DNA from: Halobacterium sp. DL1
Lineage (GTDB): Archaea; Halobacteriota; Halobacteria; Halobacteriales; Halobacteriaceae
Length of the DNA: 64,000 nt
Reading direction: 5' to 3'
Assembly: GCA_000230955.3 (NCBI GenBank)
Contig: CP007060.1
Location: 2,548,216-2,612,215, forward strand
Shown piece by piece: positions 52,201 to 60,803 of the stretch. The notes beneath the pieces are model-generated. The model had not been told where the DNA came from and did no database searches. It saw only the letters and a program-made list of their open reading frames with translations. Both the position numbers and the translations under genes were made by a program. Positions within the stretch are counted from its first letter, which is position 1, and every line of letters starts with the position of its first letter.

Positions 52201-52631
52201 CCTTCGAGGCGCGCCTCTCCAGCCCCCCGGTGTTGTCGGTGCTGGCCTCGCTGGGCGGCTCCGTCGAGGAGTTCGTCGTCGAGGACGGCGACCTCCAGAT
52301 GTCGCTGCATCTGGCGCCGAGCGCGGACACCCGGGCGCTCGTTGACGTCGTCCGCGACGCCTACCCCACGGCCGAGATGGTGGCGCGGCGCCAGACCACG
52401 CGCCCGGGGACAGGCGCCGAACAGCTCGACCACGTGTTCACGGAGTCACTCACCGACCGGCAGCGGGCGGCGCTCCGGGCGGCCTACCACGCCGGCTTCT
52501 TCGAGTGGCCCCGCGAGGCCTCCGGCGAGGACGTCGCCGCGTCGCTGGACGTCGCAGCGCCGACGTTCCACCAGCACCTCCGGAAGGCCGAACAGCAGAT
52601 CTTCGAGTCGCTGCTGTCGTCGTCGGTCTGA
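49299..52631 (+). CDS. Large PAS/GAF sensor-regulator, bacterio-opsin activator type, with a wHTH at each end
   Basis: A 1110-residue cytoplasmic one-component regulator. An N-terminal winged helix (about residues 8-68, TTNEVAEELPISRRSTYARLERLADDGYL) precedes five PAS segments (about 85-205, 218-335, 350-455, 460-575, 585-705). A GAF domain (about 725-880) follows, then a BAT domain (about 885-1040, VELRFHIPALFEALD) and an HTH_10 DNA-binding domain (about 1045-1105). No kinase His or HATPase is present, so it is not a histidine kinase. Signal and targets are unknown; PAS domains often bind haem, flavin or small ligands. Its size is large for the family. Confidence 0.9.
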   Translation: MASGTLSDGLREALAVFETVDGTGEPLTTNEVAEELPISRRSTYARLERLADDGYLQTKKVGSRGRVWWQPTAATRPGTAAESGVELARLIDNTPGMVYRCLHESGQPMTFVSDACSDITGYDAAALESGDVSWTDDVVHPDDRADVREDVAAQLREDDEFTVRYRVQTADGEVRWVAEHGTLVDDDGRGFLEGVVTDVTEQQTAERELDERTRELREETAFVETILDNQRDIVYAVDTDGRLTRWNDRLVEVTGYDDEAVAGMQARELLADEATRRVENAIEAAVEERESVTLELRLVTADGTEIPYEFTSNPILDDGKVVGIVGVGRDITARKEKQRQLTRHRDDLESELEEIYGRITDAFFALDEDWTFTHFNERAQELVDPDGDGLEGENIWESFPDAVDSRFEAEYRTAMESQEPTTFEAYYPEPLDAWFEVHAYPSETGLSVYFRDVTDRKEHEQELELHKTIVETIDDGVYVLDGDFCFSQVNDAYVEMTGYSREELLGSHCSLVVDEAVLEQSAEDLEQILEEETGSATIEADLNRADGSRLPAESRFTALPTVGEEPARKVGVVRDISERRERERALEESERRYRTIAEYFPNGIVALFDDDFTYTLAAGQGFADLPVDPEDVEGRSVREAWGDETADELEPVFEAALDGEERSVELSYADAEWVVRGVPITDERGDVFAGMTTAQNITERKEREDELVRQREQLSALNDINQVVQEITEAVIEQSTREQIEQTVCERLAAADSYRFAWIGDVEPNSRTVDPRASAGTDGYLDDVTISVNPDDEHSEGPTGRALRTGKMQTSQDVQHDAEYAPWRDVAETYDFHSSAAIPITHQGTVFGVLNVYADRPHAFKGRERAVIGQLGEIVGHAIAAVERKRALMSDEVVELRFHIPALFEALDTDTTADGRFTIEETVPITDAEYLVYGHATQNAVENLEAIVDAVDHWKDVRFRDTGGDGVAFEARLSSPPVLSVLASLGGSVEEFVVEDGDLQMSLHLAPSADTRALVDVVRDAYPTAEMVARRQTTRPGTGAEQLDHVFTESLTDRQRAALRAAYHAGFFEWPREASGEDVAASLDVAAPTFHQHLRKAEQQIFESLLSSSV

Positions 52632-53294
52632 CTACGCCTCGAACGCCGCGAGCAGGTCGCTCCCTTCGACGTAGACGAGGTCGTTGCGCTCGGCGTACGC
52701 CTTCGCGTCCGCGACGGACAGCGCCTCGCCCGTCTCGTCGTCGAGCATCTCGCAGACCACGGCGGCCGGCGCGACGCCAGCCGCGCGGGCGAGTTCGACG
52801 GCGAGTTCGGTGTGGCCCTGGCGGTCCGCGAGCGAGGGCGCGGCGCGGAGCAGGTGGACGTGGCCGGGCGCGCGGAACTCGTCGGCGAAGTCGACGCCGT
52901 CCGGGTCGGCAGCCGCCCGGCCGAGTTCCGAAATGGTGAGCGCGCGGTCGTCGTCAGTGATGCCCGTGTACGTGTCGCGGTGGTTGACGGACAGCGAGAA
53001 CGACGACCGCTCGTCGTAGCCGAGGTGGTCGTGGTCGGCGACGTCGTGGTCGATGACGTCGGCGACGAACGGGAGGTCGAAGGCGTCGGCCACCTCGTCG
53101 GCGAGCGCGACGCAGACGAGTCCGCCGGCGTCATTGCGGAGGCGGACCACGTCCCCGGGGGTGACGGATTCGGCGGGATAGACGAGGTCCACCTCGCCCT
53201 CGCGGTCGGCGGCGTCGTGGACGAGCACCGGCTCGCCGTCGCGGAAGGCGGCGACGGCGCGCTCGACGGCGGTCACGTTACCGCTCTTCGACAC
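52632..53294 (-). CDS. ribB: 3,4-dihydroxy-2-butanone 4-phosphate synthase
   Basis: A 220-residue enzyme making the four-carbon unit of riboflavin from ribulose 5-phosphate. [11 protein letters not shown] carries the acidic residues that bind the metal, and the segments [26 protein letters not shown] and [14 protein letters not shown] are diagnostic. The first start, GTG 53294, overlaps the rbkR stop by 17 bases; a second GTG at 53276 is immediately after the overlap and also plausible. It is the second gene of the rbkR-ribB operon. Confidence 0.93.
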   Translation of the reverse strand: MSKSGNVTAVERAVAAFRDGEPVLVHDAADREGEVDLVYPAESVTPGDVVRLRNDAGGLVCVALADEVADAFDLPFVADVIDHDVADHDHLGYDERSSFSLSVNHRDTYTGITDDDRALTISELGRAAADPDGVDFADEFRAPGHVHLLRAAPSLADRQGHTELAVELARAAGVAPAAVVCEMLDDETGEALSVADAKAYAERNDLVYVEGSDLLAAFEA

Positions 53295-53982
53295 GGATGG
53301 TCACCTCGTCGTCGTCGAGCAGGCCGAGTTCGTCGCGGAGCTTCTCGGGCGCGATGAGCTCCATCTGGCTCTCGTCGTGGTGGGTGCGGTCGGGGACGAT
53401 GACGTGGGCCGGCGAGAACTCGCTGTCGTCGCCGGCGACGGCGCAGGGGTAGCAGGTGGCCGAGCCGTAGGTGCGGTCCTCGTCCTCCCACTCCTCGATT
53501 TTCACGCCGGTCATCGCCTCGAGGGCCGACCGGGCGCGCTGGCTCTCGGCGTCGAGGTCGACGTTGAGCGTGCCGGGATAGGGTTCGTAGCCGAGGTTCT
53601 CCTGGAACTGGCGGTTGTAGCCGGGGAGGCTGATGTAGTGGCGGCCCTCGCCCATGCCGCTGGTGACGGCGCCGGAGAGCGCGAGTTCGCCGGGGTCCTC
53701 GAAGATGCGGCGGTAGTCCTCGTACTCGTGTTCGAGCGCGCGGCTGCCGTCCTCCGTGATGGCGACCCACTGGCCGTCGCTGACGAGGTCCCGCTCCACG
53801 AGGCCGGCGTCGTCGAGTGCCTGCAGGCGCCGCGACGCGGTCTGGTTGGAGGCGTCGAGGTGGCCGGCCAGGTCCCCGCAGGAGACCTTGGTTTCGCCGC
53901 GGCGCGCGCCGTCGAGCGCGAGCAGTTTCAGCACGGCGAGTTCGTCGAACCCGACCTCGCGCGTGCCGGTGGCGTGTGACAT
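53278..53982 (-). CDS. rbkR: CTP-dependent riboflavin kinase / transcriptional regulator RbkR
   Basis: A 234-residue archaeal fusion. Residues about 10-85 form a winged helix ([46 protein letters not shown]), and residues about 95-234 form the archaeal CTP-dependent riboflavin kinase ([38 protein letters not shown]). RbkR proteins both make FMN and repress or activate riboflavin genes. Here it precedes ribB, overlapping it. A CATA-N5-TATG inverted repeat lies just upstream of its TATA-like box, a candidate autoregulatory site. Confidence 0.93.
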   Translation of the reverse strand: MSHATGTREVGFDELAVLKLLALDGARRGETKVSCGDLAGHLDASNQTASRRLQALDDAGLVERDLVSDGQWVAITEDGSRALEHEYEDYRRIFEDPGELALSGAVTSGMGEGRHYISLPGYNRQFQENLGYEPYPGTLNVDLDAESQRARSALEAMTGVKIEEWEDEDRTYGSATCYPCAVAGDDSEFSPAHVIVPDRTHHDESQMELIAPEKLRDELGLLDDDEVTIRVEER

Positions 53983-54003
53983 GTTCGTGGCTACTGTCGG
54001 CCG

Positions 54004-54025
54004 CCGCATAAGCATACCGGATATG
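54004..54025 (-). promoter_or_regulatory. Promoter and candidate RbkR operator
   Basis: On the minus strand GCTTATGCGG (54004-54013) is a TATA-like box 22-31 bases before ATG 53982. It is preceded by CATA-CCGGA-TATG (54013-54025), an inverted repeat around a CCGG core in the upstream BRE position. Confidence 0.4.
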
Positions 54026-54047
54026 GAACGCGTCCCGGAACTGGAAG

Positions 54048-55010
54048 TCAGTCCGCGCTCGCCGGCTCGTCGCTCCAGAACTCGGAGTCCGCCGCCAGTT
54101 CGGGCACCCAGGTGTCCCGCTCGCGGGCGAGCAGGGCGACGCGGGAGACCTCCTGGTCTTTCAGCACCGTGTGCTCGGGCATGTGCGCCTGGATGGCCTC
54201 CGCGAACTCCAAAACGTCCTCGTGGTTGGGCATCGCCGAGCGGTCGAGGCGACTCCGGGAGTTGCCGACGTGCATGTACGCCTTCAGCTCCACGAAGTCG
54301 GGGTCCGCGCGCTCGAAGAACGCCGCGTACCAGTCCGGGTTCGTCATGTTCTCGCCGCCGACCAGCGTCGTCCGCAGGACGGTGCGGGTCTCGTCCTTCT
54401 CGTGGAGCACGTCCATCGTGTCCACGAGTTTCTCCCACGCGTCGTCCTCCGTCGCGCCCACGACGTCGTCGAACGTCGCGCGCTCGGGGGCGTCGACGGA
54501 GACGTACAGCTGCGTTGGGTCGCACTCCCGGAGCACCTCGGGGCGGGTACCGTTCGAGACGAGGAACGTCGTCAGCCCGCGGTCGTGGAACGCCTCCAGC
54601 AGTTCCGGGAGGTGGGGGTAGAGCGTGGGTTCGCCGTCGAGCGAGATGGCGACGTGGCGGGGTTCCATCGCCTCCTCGAAGCGTTCCCTGGGGACTTCGT
54701 CGTTGCCGCCGAACCCGGAGAGCAGTTTCTTCTGGAGTTCGATGGAGGCGTCCACCACCGCCTCCGGGTCGTCCCACTCCACGCCGTCGAGTTCGTACGT
54801 GTGGCCGGCATGGTCCCGCCAGCAGAACACGCAGCGCTCGTTGCACCGAACAACTGGTGTCATCTGGATGCAGCGGTGGGAGCGAATACCGTAGAAGGCG
54901 TGCTTGTAGCAGGTGCCCTCCCCGCGGAGCGCGTTCGCCGTCCACCCGCAGGTCTGGGCCGCGGTGTGGTTCTCGTGGTGGTAGTCGGGGTCGTCCACCT
55001 GCTTCGGCAT
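54048..55010 (-). CDS. taw1: 4-demethylwyosine synthase (TYW1/Taw1)
   Basis: A 320-residue radical SAM enzyme that forms the tricyclic 4-demethylwyosine base at G37 of tRNA-Phe. The radical SAM cluster is CNERCVFC (Cys56, Cys60, Cys63). The second cluster ligands of this family, Cys21, Cys34 and Cys47 spaced 13 apart, are also present. Further marks are [25 protein letters not shown] and [14 protein letters not shown]. The longer upstream frame is a shadow of the next gene; ATG 55010 is the family start. Confidence 0.95.
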   Translation of the reverse strand: MPKQVDDPDYHHENHTAAQTCGWTANALRGEGTCYKHAFYGIRSHRCIQMTPVVRCNERCVFCWRDHAGHTYELDGVEWDDPEAVVDASIELQKKLLSGFGGNDEVPRERFEEAMEPRHVAISLDGEPTLYPHLPELLEAFHDRGLTTFLVSNGTRPEVLRECDPTQLYVSVDAPERATFDDVVGATEDDAWEKLVDTMDVLHEKDETRTVLRTTLVGGENMTNPDWYAAFFERADPDFVELKAYMHVGNSRSRLDRSAMPNHEDVLEFAEAIQAHMPEHTVLKDQEVSRVALLARERDTWVPELAADSEFWSDEPASAD

Positions 55011-55145
55011 GAGAGCGGGTTCGGCGCTCGCGTGCAAAAGCGTGGCGCTACCAGGGCCGGGAACCACGCGACGACCGCCCGACGCGGAGCGGGGGCGTTT
55101 GCCACCAGGAGAGATACCAAGTAACGGGGGCGAGTAGGTGGGCGC

Positions 55146-56615
55146 ATGAGCAGCACACGCTCTCTGGAGCGACACGACCTCCTCATCGGGGGCGAGCGCG
55201 TCCCGCCCGCCAGCGACGACTACGTGGAGACCCTCGACCCGGCGACCGGCGAGGCGTTCGCCGAGGTAGCCGTCGCAGACGAATCCGACGTCGACCGGGC
55301 CGTTCGGGCGGCCAGCGAGGCGTTCCCCGACTGGCGGGACACCGACCCCGTCGAGCGCGGCCAGACGCTCCACCGGGTCGCGGAACTCGTGCGCGAACAC
55401 GCCGACGAGCTCGCCGACCTCGAATCGCGCGACCAGGGGAAGCCGCTCTCGCAGGCGCGCTCGGACATGCTGAGCGCGGCGCGGTACTTCGAGTACTACG
55501 CGGGCGCCGCCGACAAACTCGAGGGGCGTTCGGTCCCCGTCGGCACGGGACAGGTGGACTACGTCGTCCGGGAGCCCTACGGCGTCTCCGCGCAGATCAT
55601 CCCGTGGAACTTCCCGGGGAACATCTTCGCGCGCGGCGTGGCGCCGGCGCTCGCCGCCGGGAACACCACAGTCGTCAAGCCCGCGCCGACGACGCCGCTG
55701 TCGGCGTACCGCCTCGCCGAACTCTGCGCCGAGGCGGGCGTTCCCAAGGCGGCGGTCAACGTCGTTTCGGGCGCCGGCGAGACGGGCGCGGCGCTGACGA
55801 ACCACGCGGACGTCGACACCATCACGTTCACCGGGAGCGTCGCCACTGGCCAGCGGGTGATGGAGGCGGCGGCGGGCAACGTCACGCCCGTGACCCTGGA
55901 ACTCGGCGGGAAGAACCCGGCCATCGTCTACCCCGACGCCGACCTCGAGGAGGCCGTCTCGTGGGTCGAGCAGGGCATCTTCGCGAACGGGGGGCAGGTC
56001 TGCTCGGCGGCCGACCGCGCCATCGTCCACGAGGACCACTACGACGAGTTCGTCGAGCGCATCGTCGAGCGCGCGTCGGCGTACGAACTCGGGCCGGGCA
56101 CGGACGACCCGGACATGGGGCCGCTGAACAGCGCCGAACACTTCGAGCGCGTGCGGGACTACGTCGACGTCGGTGTCGAGGAGGGGGCGACGCTCGCCAC
56201 CGGCAGGGAATCGCCGGACCGCGACGGCTACTTCCTCGAACCGACCGTGCTCGTCGACGTGGACAACGGGATGCGGGTCGCCCAGGAGGAGATATTCGGT
56301 CCGGTGTTGACCGTCATCCCGTACGGCGACGACGAGGACCCGGTCGACATCGGCAACGACGTCGACTACGGCCTCGTCGCCGGCGTGTTCACGAACGACG
56401 TGCGGCGCGCCCACCGCGCCGCCCAGCGATTGGAGGCGGGGAACGTCTACGTGAACAAGTGGTTCGCCGACACGAACCAGACGCCGTTCGGCGGGTACAA
56501 GAAGTCCGGCATCGGCCGAGAGAAGGGCCTGGAGGCGCTGGACTCCTACCTCCAGTCGAAGAACATCGCCATCAACCTGGAGGAGGGGTCGGGCGGCGAC
56601 CTGCCCGGCGCGTAA
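55146..56615 (+). CDS. Aldehyde dehydrogenase family protein
   Basis: A 489-residue NAD(P)-dependent aldehyde dehydrogenase. Catalytic Glu252 is in LELGGKNP and nucleophile Cys286 in GGQVCSAADR. NAD-binding PWNFPGN and FTGSVATGQ are present, and GGYKKSGIGREKGLEALDSYLQSKN is the C-terminal oligomerisation strand. It could act on betaine aldehyde, succinate semialdehyde or another aldehyde; the sequence does not separate these. It precedes an SDR gene and the Liv-type transporter, and a T5 tract (56640-56644) follows it. Confidence 0.92.
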   Translation: MSSTRSLERHDLLIGGERVPPASDDYVETLDPATGEAFAEVAVADESDVDRAVRAASEAFPDWRDTDPVERGQTLHRVAELVREHADELADLESRDQGKPLSQARSDMLSAARYFEYYAGAADKLEGRSVPVGTGQVDYVVREPYGVSAQIIPWNFPGNIFARGVAPALAAGNTTVVKPAPTTPLSAYRLAELCAEAGVPKAAVNVVSGAGETGAALTNHADVDTITFTGSVATGQRVMEAAAGNVTPVTLELGGKNPAIVYPDADLEEAVSWVEQGIFANGGQVCSAADRAIVHEDHYDEFVERIVERASAYELGPGTDDPDMGPLNSAEHFERVRDYVDVGVEEGATLATGRESPDRDGYFLEPTVLVDVDNGMRVAQEEIFGPVLTVIPYGDDEDPVDIGNDVDYGLVAGVFTNDVRRAHRAAQRLEAGNVYVNKWFADTNQTPFGGYKKSGIGREKGLEALDSYLQSKNIAINLEEGSGGDLPGA

Positions 56616-56639
56616 CGAGAACTGCCGGTGCGCCCCGGC

Positions 56640-56644
56640 TTTTT
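56640..56644 (+). terminator. T-tract after the aldehyde dehydrogenase gene
   Basis: GGCTTTTTGTG, 25 bases after the stop and 26 bases before the SDR start. It may separate the two transcripts, or be bypassed. Confidence 0.3.
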
Positions 56645-56669
56645 GTGCGTCGGCGCCCTCCGGTGACTC

Positions 56670-57419
56670 ATGACAGTGAGTGACAAAGTGGTGGCTGTGA
56701 CCGGCGCGGGCGCCGGGATGGGGCGGGCGACCGCGGAACTGTTCGCCGAGCGCGGCGCGTCGGTCGTGGTCGTCGACCTCGAGGAGGACGCCGCCGTCGA
56801 GACGGCCGACCGCATCGCGGCCGACGGCGGTGAGGCGACCGCGGTCCGCGCGGACGTCTCCGACGCCGACGACGTCGAGGGGTTCGTCGAGCACGCCGTC
56901 GACACCTACGGGCGTCTCGACGTCCTCCACAACAACGCCGGCATCCCCCAGCGGTCGACGCCCGTCGAGGACGTGACCGAGGAGACGTGGGACCGCATCC
57001 AGGACGTGAACCTCAAGAGCGCGTTCCTCGGTGCGAAGTACGCGGTGCCCCAGATGCGCGAGCAGGGCGGCGGCGTCATCCTCAACACGGCGTCCACGGC
57101 GGCCATCCGCCCCCGGAACGGGTTGTCGGCGTACTGCGCGTCGAAGGGCGGGATGGTGACGCTGACGAAGCAACTGGCCCACGAACTCGCCGAGGACGGC
57201 GTCCGCGTGAACGCAATCTGCCCCGTCGCGACTGACACGGAGATGCTGCCGGAGTTCACCAGCGAGGGGCTCTCTGTCGACGAGATGGCGGCGACGATTC
57301 CGCTCGGGCGTCTCGCGGAACCCGACGACATCGCGCAGGCGGCGGCGTTCCTGGCGTCCGACGACGCCGACATGATCACGGGGACGGCCCTGGAAGTCGA
57401 CGGCGGCCGCGACCTCTGA
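56670..57419 (+). CDS. Short-chain dehydrogenase/reductase
   Basis: A 249-residue classical SDR. The cofactor motif TGAGAGMG is at the start and NNAG near residue 90. The catalytic Tyr155 and Lys159 lie in YCASK, with a Ser earlier in LNTAST. The NAD preference is suggested by the Asp in VVVDL after the second strand. The C-terminus (DADMITGTALEVDGG) is that of 3-oxoacyl reductase-like family members. Substrate unknown; a role in catabolism of whatever the adjacent transporter brings in is a guess. Confidence 0.9.
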   Translation: MTVSDKVVAVTGAGAGMGRATAELFAERGASVVVVDLEEDAAVETADRIAADGGEATAVRADVSDADDVEGFVEHAVDTYGRLDVLHNNAGIPQRSTPVEDVTEETWDRIQDVNLKSAFLGAKYAVPQMREQGGGVILNTASTAAIRPRNGLSAYCASKGGMVTLTKQLAHELAEDGVRVNAICPVATDTEMLPEFTSEGLSVDEMAATIPLGRLAEPDDIAQAAAFLASDDADMITGTALEVDGGRDL

Positions 57420-57485
57420 GCGGCGACCGCTCTCGCTGCTCCATGAGCATCGCTAGCGGAGTGGGTGATTGTTACCAACACCAGA

Positions 57486-57494
57486 ATGCTTTTA
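57486..57494 (+). promoter_or_regulatory. TATA-like box of the Liv operon
   Basis: ATGCTTTTAG region (57486-57494) lies 26-34 bases before ATG 57520, supporting that start rather than 57505. Confidence 0.45.
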
Positions 57495-57519
57495 GCCCTA
57501 TCCTGTGAGAAACATTCAC

Positions 57520-58857
57520 ATGAGAATCGACAGACGGCGATTCCTTAAACGAACTGGCGGCGTAGCAACAATCGCGGCCCTGGCCGGCTGTACCGGCGGC
57601 GACGGTGACGGGGGCGGCGACGACACGACAACCAGTAGCGGTGGCGACACGACGACCACGAGCAGCGGCGGCGGCGGTAGCTCCGACCCGCTGAAGATCG
57701 GCGTCCTGCTGCCGTTCTCCGGCGACTACGCGTGGGTCGGCGCGAACGTCCTCCCGGTCGTCAACATGATCGTCGAGGAGATCAACGCGGAGGGCGGCAT
57801 CGGCGGCCGCAACCTGACCGTGGTCCAGGGCGACACCGAGGCCTCGCCGGACGCGTCCGTGTCGGCGACCAACCGCCTCGTCAACGTCGAGAACGTCAGC
57901 GGCGTCATCGGCCCGACGAGCATCACCATGTCGGCGGTCATCGACACGCTCGTCGAGAACGAGGTGCCCGTCGTCACGCCGACCGCGGGGACCACGTCGC
58001 TGGACTCCCGGGGCGGCGAGTACATCTTCCGGACGGTGTCCTCAGACTCCCTCGGCGGCCGCGCCATCGCGAAGGCGGCACGCGAGCAACAGTACAACTC
58101 CATCCAGGACTACGAGCGGATGGCGCTCATGGTCGGGAACAAGGAGGTGTTCCAGTCGTTCAAGGAGCCGGTACGCTCCTCGTTCGAGGAGTTCGGCGGC
58201 ACCATCACCACCGCGATGGACATCCGAACGGGCAAGGCCTCCTACACCTCCGAGGTCCAGCAGATGATGGACTCTGACCCGGATATCACGGTGCTCATCG
58301 CCTCGGTCGAGGACAGCATCAAGATCACGGAGGCCGGCTTCCAGGCGGGGTACGAGGGCAACTGGTTTGCGACCCAGGACCAGACCAACCAGGACTTCCT
58401 CTCCCAGAGCGAGAACCAGGTCACTGACGGGATGCTCGGGCTGAACGCCGCGACCTACCAGCCAGCCCAGGAGGCTGGCCGACTCGAGAGCTTCTTCGAC
58501 CGCATCACGGAGTACGCCGGCTGGGAGGAGGGCGGGAAGGTGTTCGCGACGAACACCTACGACGCGATGAACGTCATGGGGCTCGCGATGAAGCAGGTCG
58601 CGGCCAACGACGGAGACCTCTCCGGGCCGAACATCGCGTCGGCCATCCCCGAGGTCGCCAAACCACCCGAGGAGCAGGTCACCAGTTACACGCAGGGTGC
58701 CTCCTCCATCGAGGGCGGCGCCGACGTCGACTACGAGGGGCTCGTCGGCCCCATCAACTTCGACGAGAACGGCGACATCGTCGCGCCGTTCGCCATCAAG
58801 AAGGCACAGGACGGCAGCTGGACCGAGGCGGGTCGCCTGCCACCAGAGGCACTCTAA
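57520..58857 (+). CDS. livJ: Branched-chain amino acid-type ABC transporter, substrate-binding lipoprotein
   Basis: A 445-residue periplasmic-type binding protein of the LivJ/ANF-receptor family. It has a Tat signal with Arg5-Arg6-Arg7 and FLK, a hydrophobic stretch, and a lipobox ending in Cys24 (ALAGC), followed by a low-complexity Gly/Ser/Thr/Asp linker typical of haloarchaeal lipoproteins. The binding domains follow (LKIGVLLPFSGDYAWVGANV; LTVVQGDTEASPDASVSATNRLV). Substrates of this family include branched-chain amino acids, amides and urea, so the precise ligand is open. First gene of the transporter operon. Confidence 0.9.
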   Translation: MRIDRRRFLKRTGGVATIAALAGCTGGDGDGGGDDTTTSSGGDTTTTSSGGGGSSDPLKIGVLLPFSGDYAWVGANVLPVVNMIVEEINAEGGIGGRNLTVVQGDTEASPDASVSATNRLVNVENVSGVIGPTSITMSAVIDTLVENEVPVVTPTAGTTSLDSRGGEYIFRTVSSDSLGGRAIAKAAREQQYNSIQDYERMALMVGNKEVFQSFKEPVRSSFEEFGGTITTAMDIRTGKASYTSEVQQMMDSDPDITVLIASVEDSIKITEAGFQAGYEGNWFATQDQTNQDFLSQSENQVTDGMLGLNAATYQPAQEAGRLESFFDRITEYAGWEEGGKVFATNTYDAMNVMGLAMKQVAANDGDLSGPNIASAIPEVAKPPEEQVTSYTQGASSIEGGADVDYEGLVGPINFDENGDIVAPFAIKKAQDGSWTEAGRLPPEAL

Positions 58858-58875
58858 GCGCGCCCTCCCTCCAGC

Positions 58876-59757
58876 ATGGTTCTCGACAACCTCCTGCAGA
58901 CGGTCGTGTTCGGCCTCATCGAGGGGAGTGTCATCGCCGTCGGCGCCGTGGGGCTAACGCTCTCCTACGGCGTGACGCGGTTCATCAACTTCGCGTACGG
59001 GGAGTTCCTCACGTACGGCGCCTACCTGACGGTGTTCCTCGCGGGCGGCCTCTTCGGGCTCTCGGTGCCGCTGCCGGCCGCCGCCGTGCTCGCCATCGTC
59101 GTCGTCGGCCTGCTCGGCGTCGGCGTCTCCCGCGTGTTCTTCGAACCCATCTCCAATCGCGGCGCGCTCCCCCTGCTCATCACCTCCATCGGCGTCTCGT
59201 TCGTGCTCCGGAACCTGCTCCAGGGGTGGGTCGGCGTCAGCGCGCGCCAGCTCCCCATCCCCCTGATGCGGCGCACAGACTACTTCGGGCTCGTCCGGCT
59301 CACGGACCTCGAGCTAGGCGTCATCGTCGTGAGCGTCGTCACCATGCTCGCCATCCACCTGCTGCTCCAGCGAACGATGCTCGGCAAACGCATGCGGGCG
59401 ACAAGCGGCAATCGGGCGCTGGCCGAGGTGGCGGGCATCGACACGACGAACGTCGTCCGCCAGACGTGGTTCATCTCCGCCGGGGCGGGCGCCATGGCCG
59501 GCATCCTCTACGCGGTGCTGTTCTCGCCGTTCCGGCCGGGCGTCGGGTTCGAGTACCTCATCGTCGTCTTCGCGGCGACGCTGCTCGGCGGCATCGGGCG
59601 GCCGTACGGCGCGATGCTCGGGGCGGTCTTCATCGGGCTCGCGATGAACTTCGGGTCGACGTACCTCTCCGCGAACTACACGCGAGCCTACGCGTTCATC
59701 ATCCTCGTCGGCGTCCTCCTGTTCAAACCGGAGGGCATCCGCGGAGGTGAGTTCTGA
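58876..59757 (+). CDS. livH: Branched-chain amino acid-type ABC transporter permease LivH-like
   Basis: A 293-residue permease with about eight helices. The LivH start (VVFGLIEGSVIAVGAVGLTLSYGVTRFINFAYGEF) and the MRATSGNRALAEVAGID cytoplasmic EAA-like loop are characteristic. It pairs with LivM to form the channel. Its TGA overlaps the livM ATG (ATGATG-type junction at 59757), so translation is coupled. Confidence 0.92.
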   Translation: MVLDNLLQTVVFGLIEGSVIAVGAVGLTLSYGVTRFINFAYGEFLTYGAYLTVFLAGGLFGLSVPLPAAAVLAIVVVGLLGVGVSRVFFEPISNRGALPLLITSIGVSFVLRNLLQGWVGVSARQLPIPLMRRTDYFGLVRLTDLELGVIVVSVVTMLAIHLLLQRTMLGKRMRATSGNRALAEVAGIDTTNVVRQTWFISAGAGAMAGILYAVLFSPFRPGVGFEYLIVVFAATLLGGIGRPYGAMLGAVFIGLAMNFGSTYLSANYTRAYAFIILVGVLLFKPEGIRGGEF

Positions 59758-60800
59758 TGGCGCTGCTCACGGGGTGGGCGGCGTTCTTCGTCGCCGTCGC
59801 CACCATCGGCTGCATCTACGGGCTGCTGACGCTCGGGCTGAACGTCCACTACGGCTACACGGGGCTGCTGAACTTCGGCCACGTCGCGTTCTTCGCGGCG
59901 GGCGCGTACGCGTCGGCCATCGTGACGATGCCGCCGCCGTCGACAGTGACGAACGCCAGCTACGTCGTCTGGTTCGACCTCCCGATGCCGTGGGGGTTCC
60001 CCGTCAGTCTCGCCGCCGCAGCGCTCGTCGGCGGCGCACTGGCGCTGCTCATCGGCCTGACGAGCGTCCGCCTCGGCACCCACTACCTCGCCATCGCGAC
60101 GTTCGCGCTGGCGGGCGTGTTCAGCGACGTGCTCGTCAACGAGGCGTGGCTCACCAACGGCTCGTTCGGGATGAACAGCGTCCCGAAGCCCGGACAGGCC
60201 GCGCTCGGTCCGGACGCCTGGCAGCTCGCGTACCTCGCGTTCGCCGTCCTCAGCCTGCTCGCGGTCTACCTGCTCGTCGAACGCGTGCTCGAAGCACCGT
60301 TCGGCCGGCTGCTGAAGGGCGTCCGCGAGAGCGAGGCCGCCGCTGAGATGCTCGGGAAGAACACCACCGTGGTGAAGCTGAAGTCGTTCGTCATCGGCGG
60401 CATGATCGCGGGGTTCGCGGGCGGCGTCTACGCCCACTACCTCGGCAGCGTCGTCACCGCGCAGTTCGTTCCCCACGTGACGTTCACGGTGTGGGCCGCG
60501 ATGCTGCTCGGCGGCGCGGCGTCGAACACCGGCGCGGTCGCCGGCGCCCTGCTGGTCGTGGCGTTCGAGGAGTCGACGCGGTTCATCACGACGGCCTACA
60601 ACTGGGTCCAGGGGACGCTCCCCGACCCGCTGACCGGCGTGCTCCCCGCGCTCGCCGGCCCGCTCCCGGACAACCCGTCGTTCATCCCGAGCATGCGGTT
60701 CGTGGTCATCGGCCTGCTGTTCGTGCTCGTCATCCGGTACCGACCGGAGGGACTGTTCGGCGACCCCTCGGAGATCGAGGCGCTGGGGGAGGAGGAGTGA
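59757..60800 (+). CDS. livM: Branched-chain amino acid-type ABC transporter permease LivM-like
   Basis: A 347-residue permease with nine or so helices. The first part (IYGLLTLGLNVHYGYTGLLNFGHVAFFAAGAY) and the loop FGRLLKGVRESEAAAEMLGKN are those of LivM. It follows livH with overlap and precedes livG by 3 bases, all on one message. Confidence 0.92.
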   Translation: MALLTGWAAFFVAVATIGCIYGLLTLGLNVHYGYTGLLNFGHVAFFAAGAYASAIVTMPPPSTVTNASYVVWFDLPMPWGFPVSLAAAALVGGALALLIGLTSVRLGTHYLAIATFALAGVFSDVLVNEAWLTNGSFGMNSVPKPGQAALGPDAWQLAYLAFAVLSLLAVYLLVERVLEAPFGRLLKGVRESEAAAEMLGKNTTVVKLKSFVIGGMIAGFAGGVYAHYLGSVVTAQFVPHVTFTVWAAMLLGGAASNTGAVAGALLVVAFEESTRFITTAYNWVQGTLPDPLTGVLPALAGPLPDNPSFIPSMRFVVIGLLFVLVIRYRPEGLFGDPSEIEALGEEE

Positions 60801-60803
60801 CCG

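Noticed and set aside
54048-57182. Very long (1044-codon) minus-strand frame
   Set aside because: Only the part from 55010 down is a real gene (taw1). The rest runs antisense to the aldehyde dehydrogenase and SDR genes, with low-complexity composition typical of GC-rich shadows.
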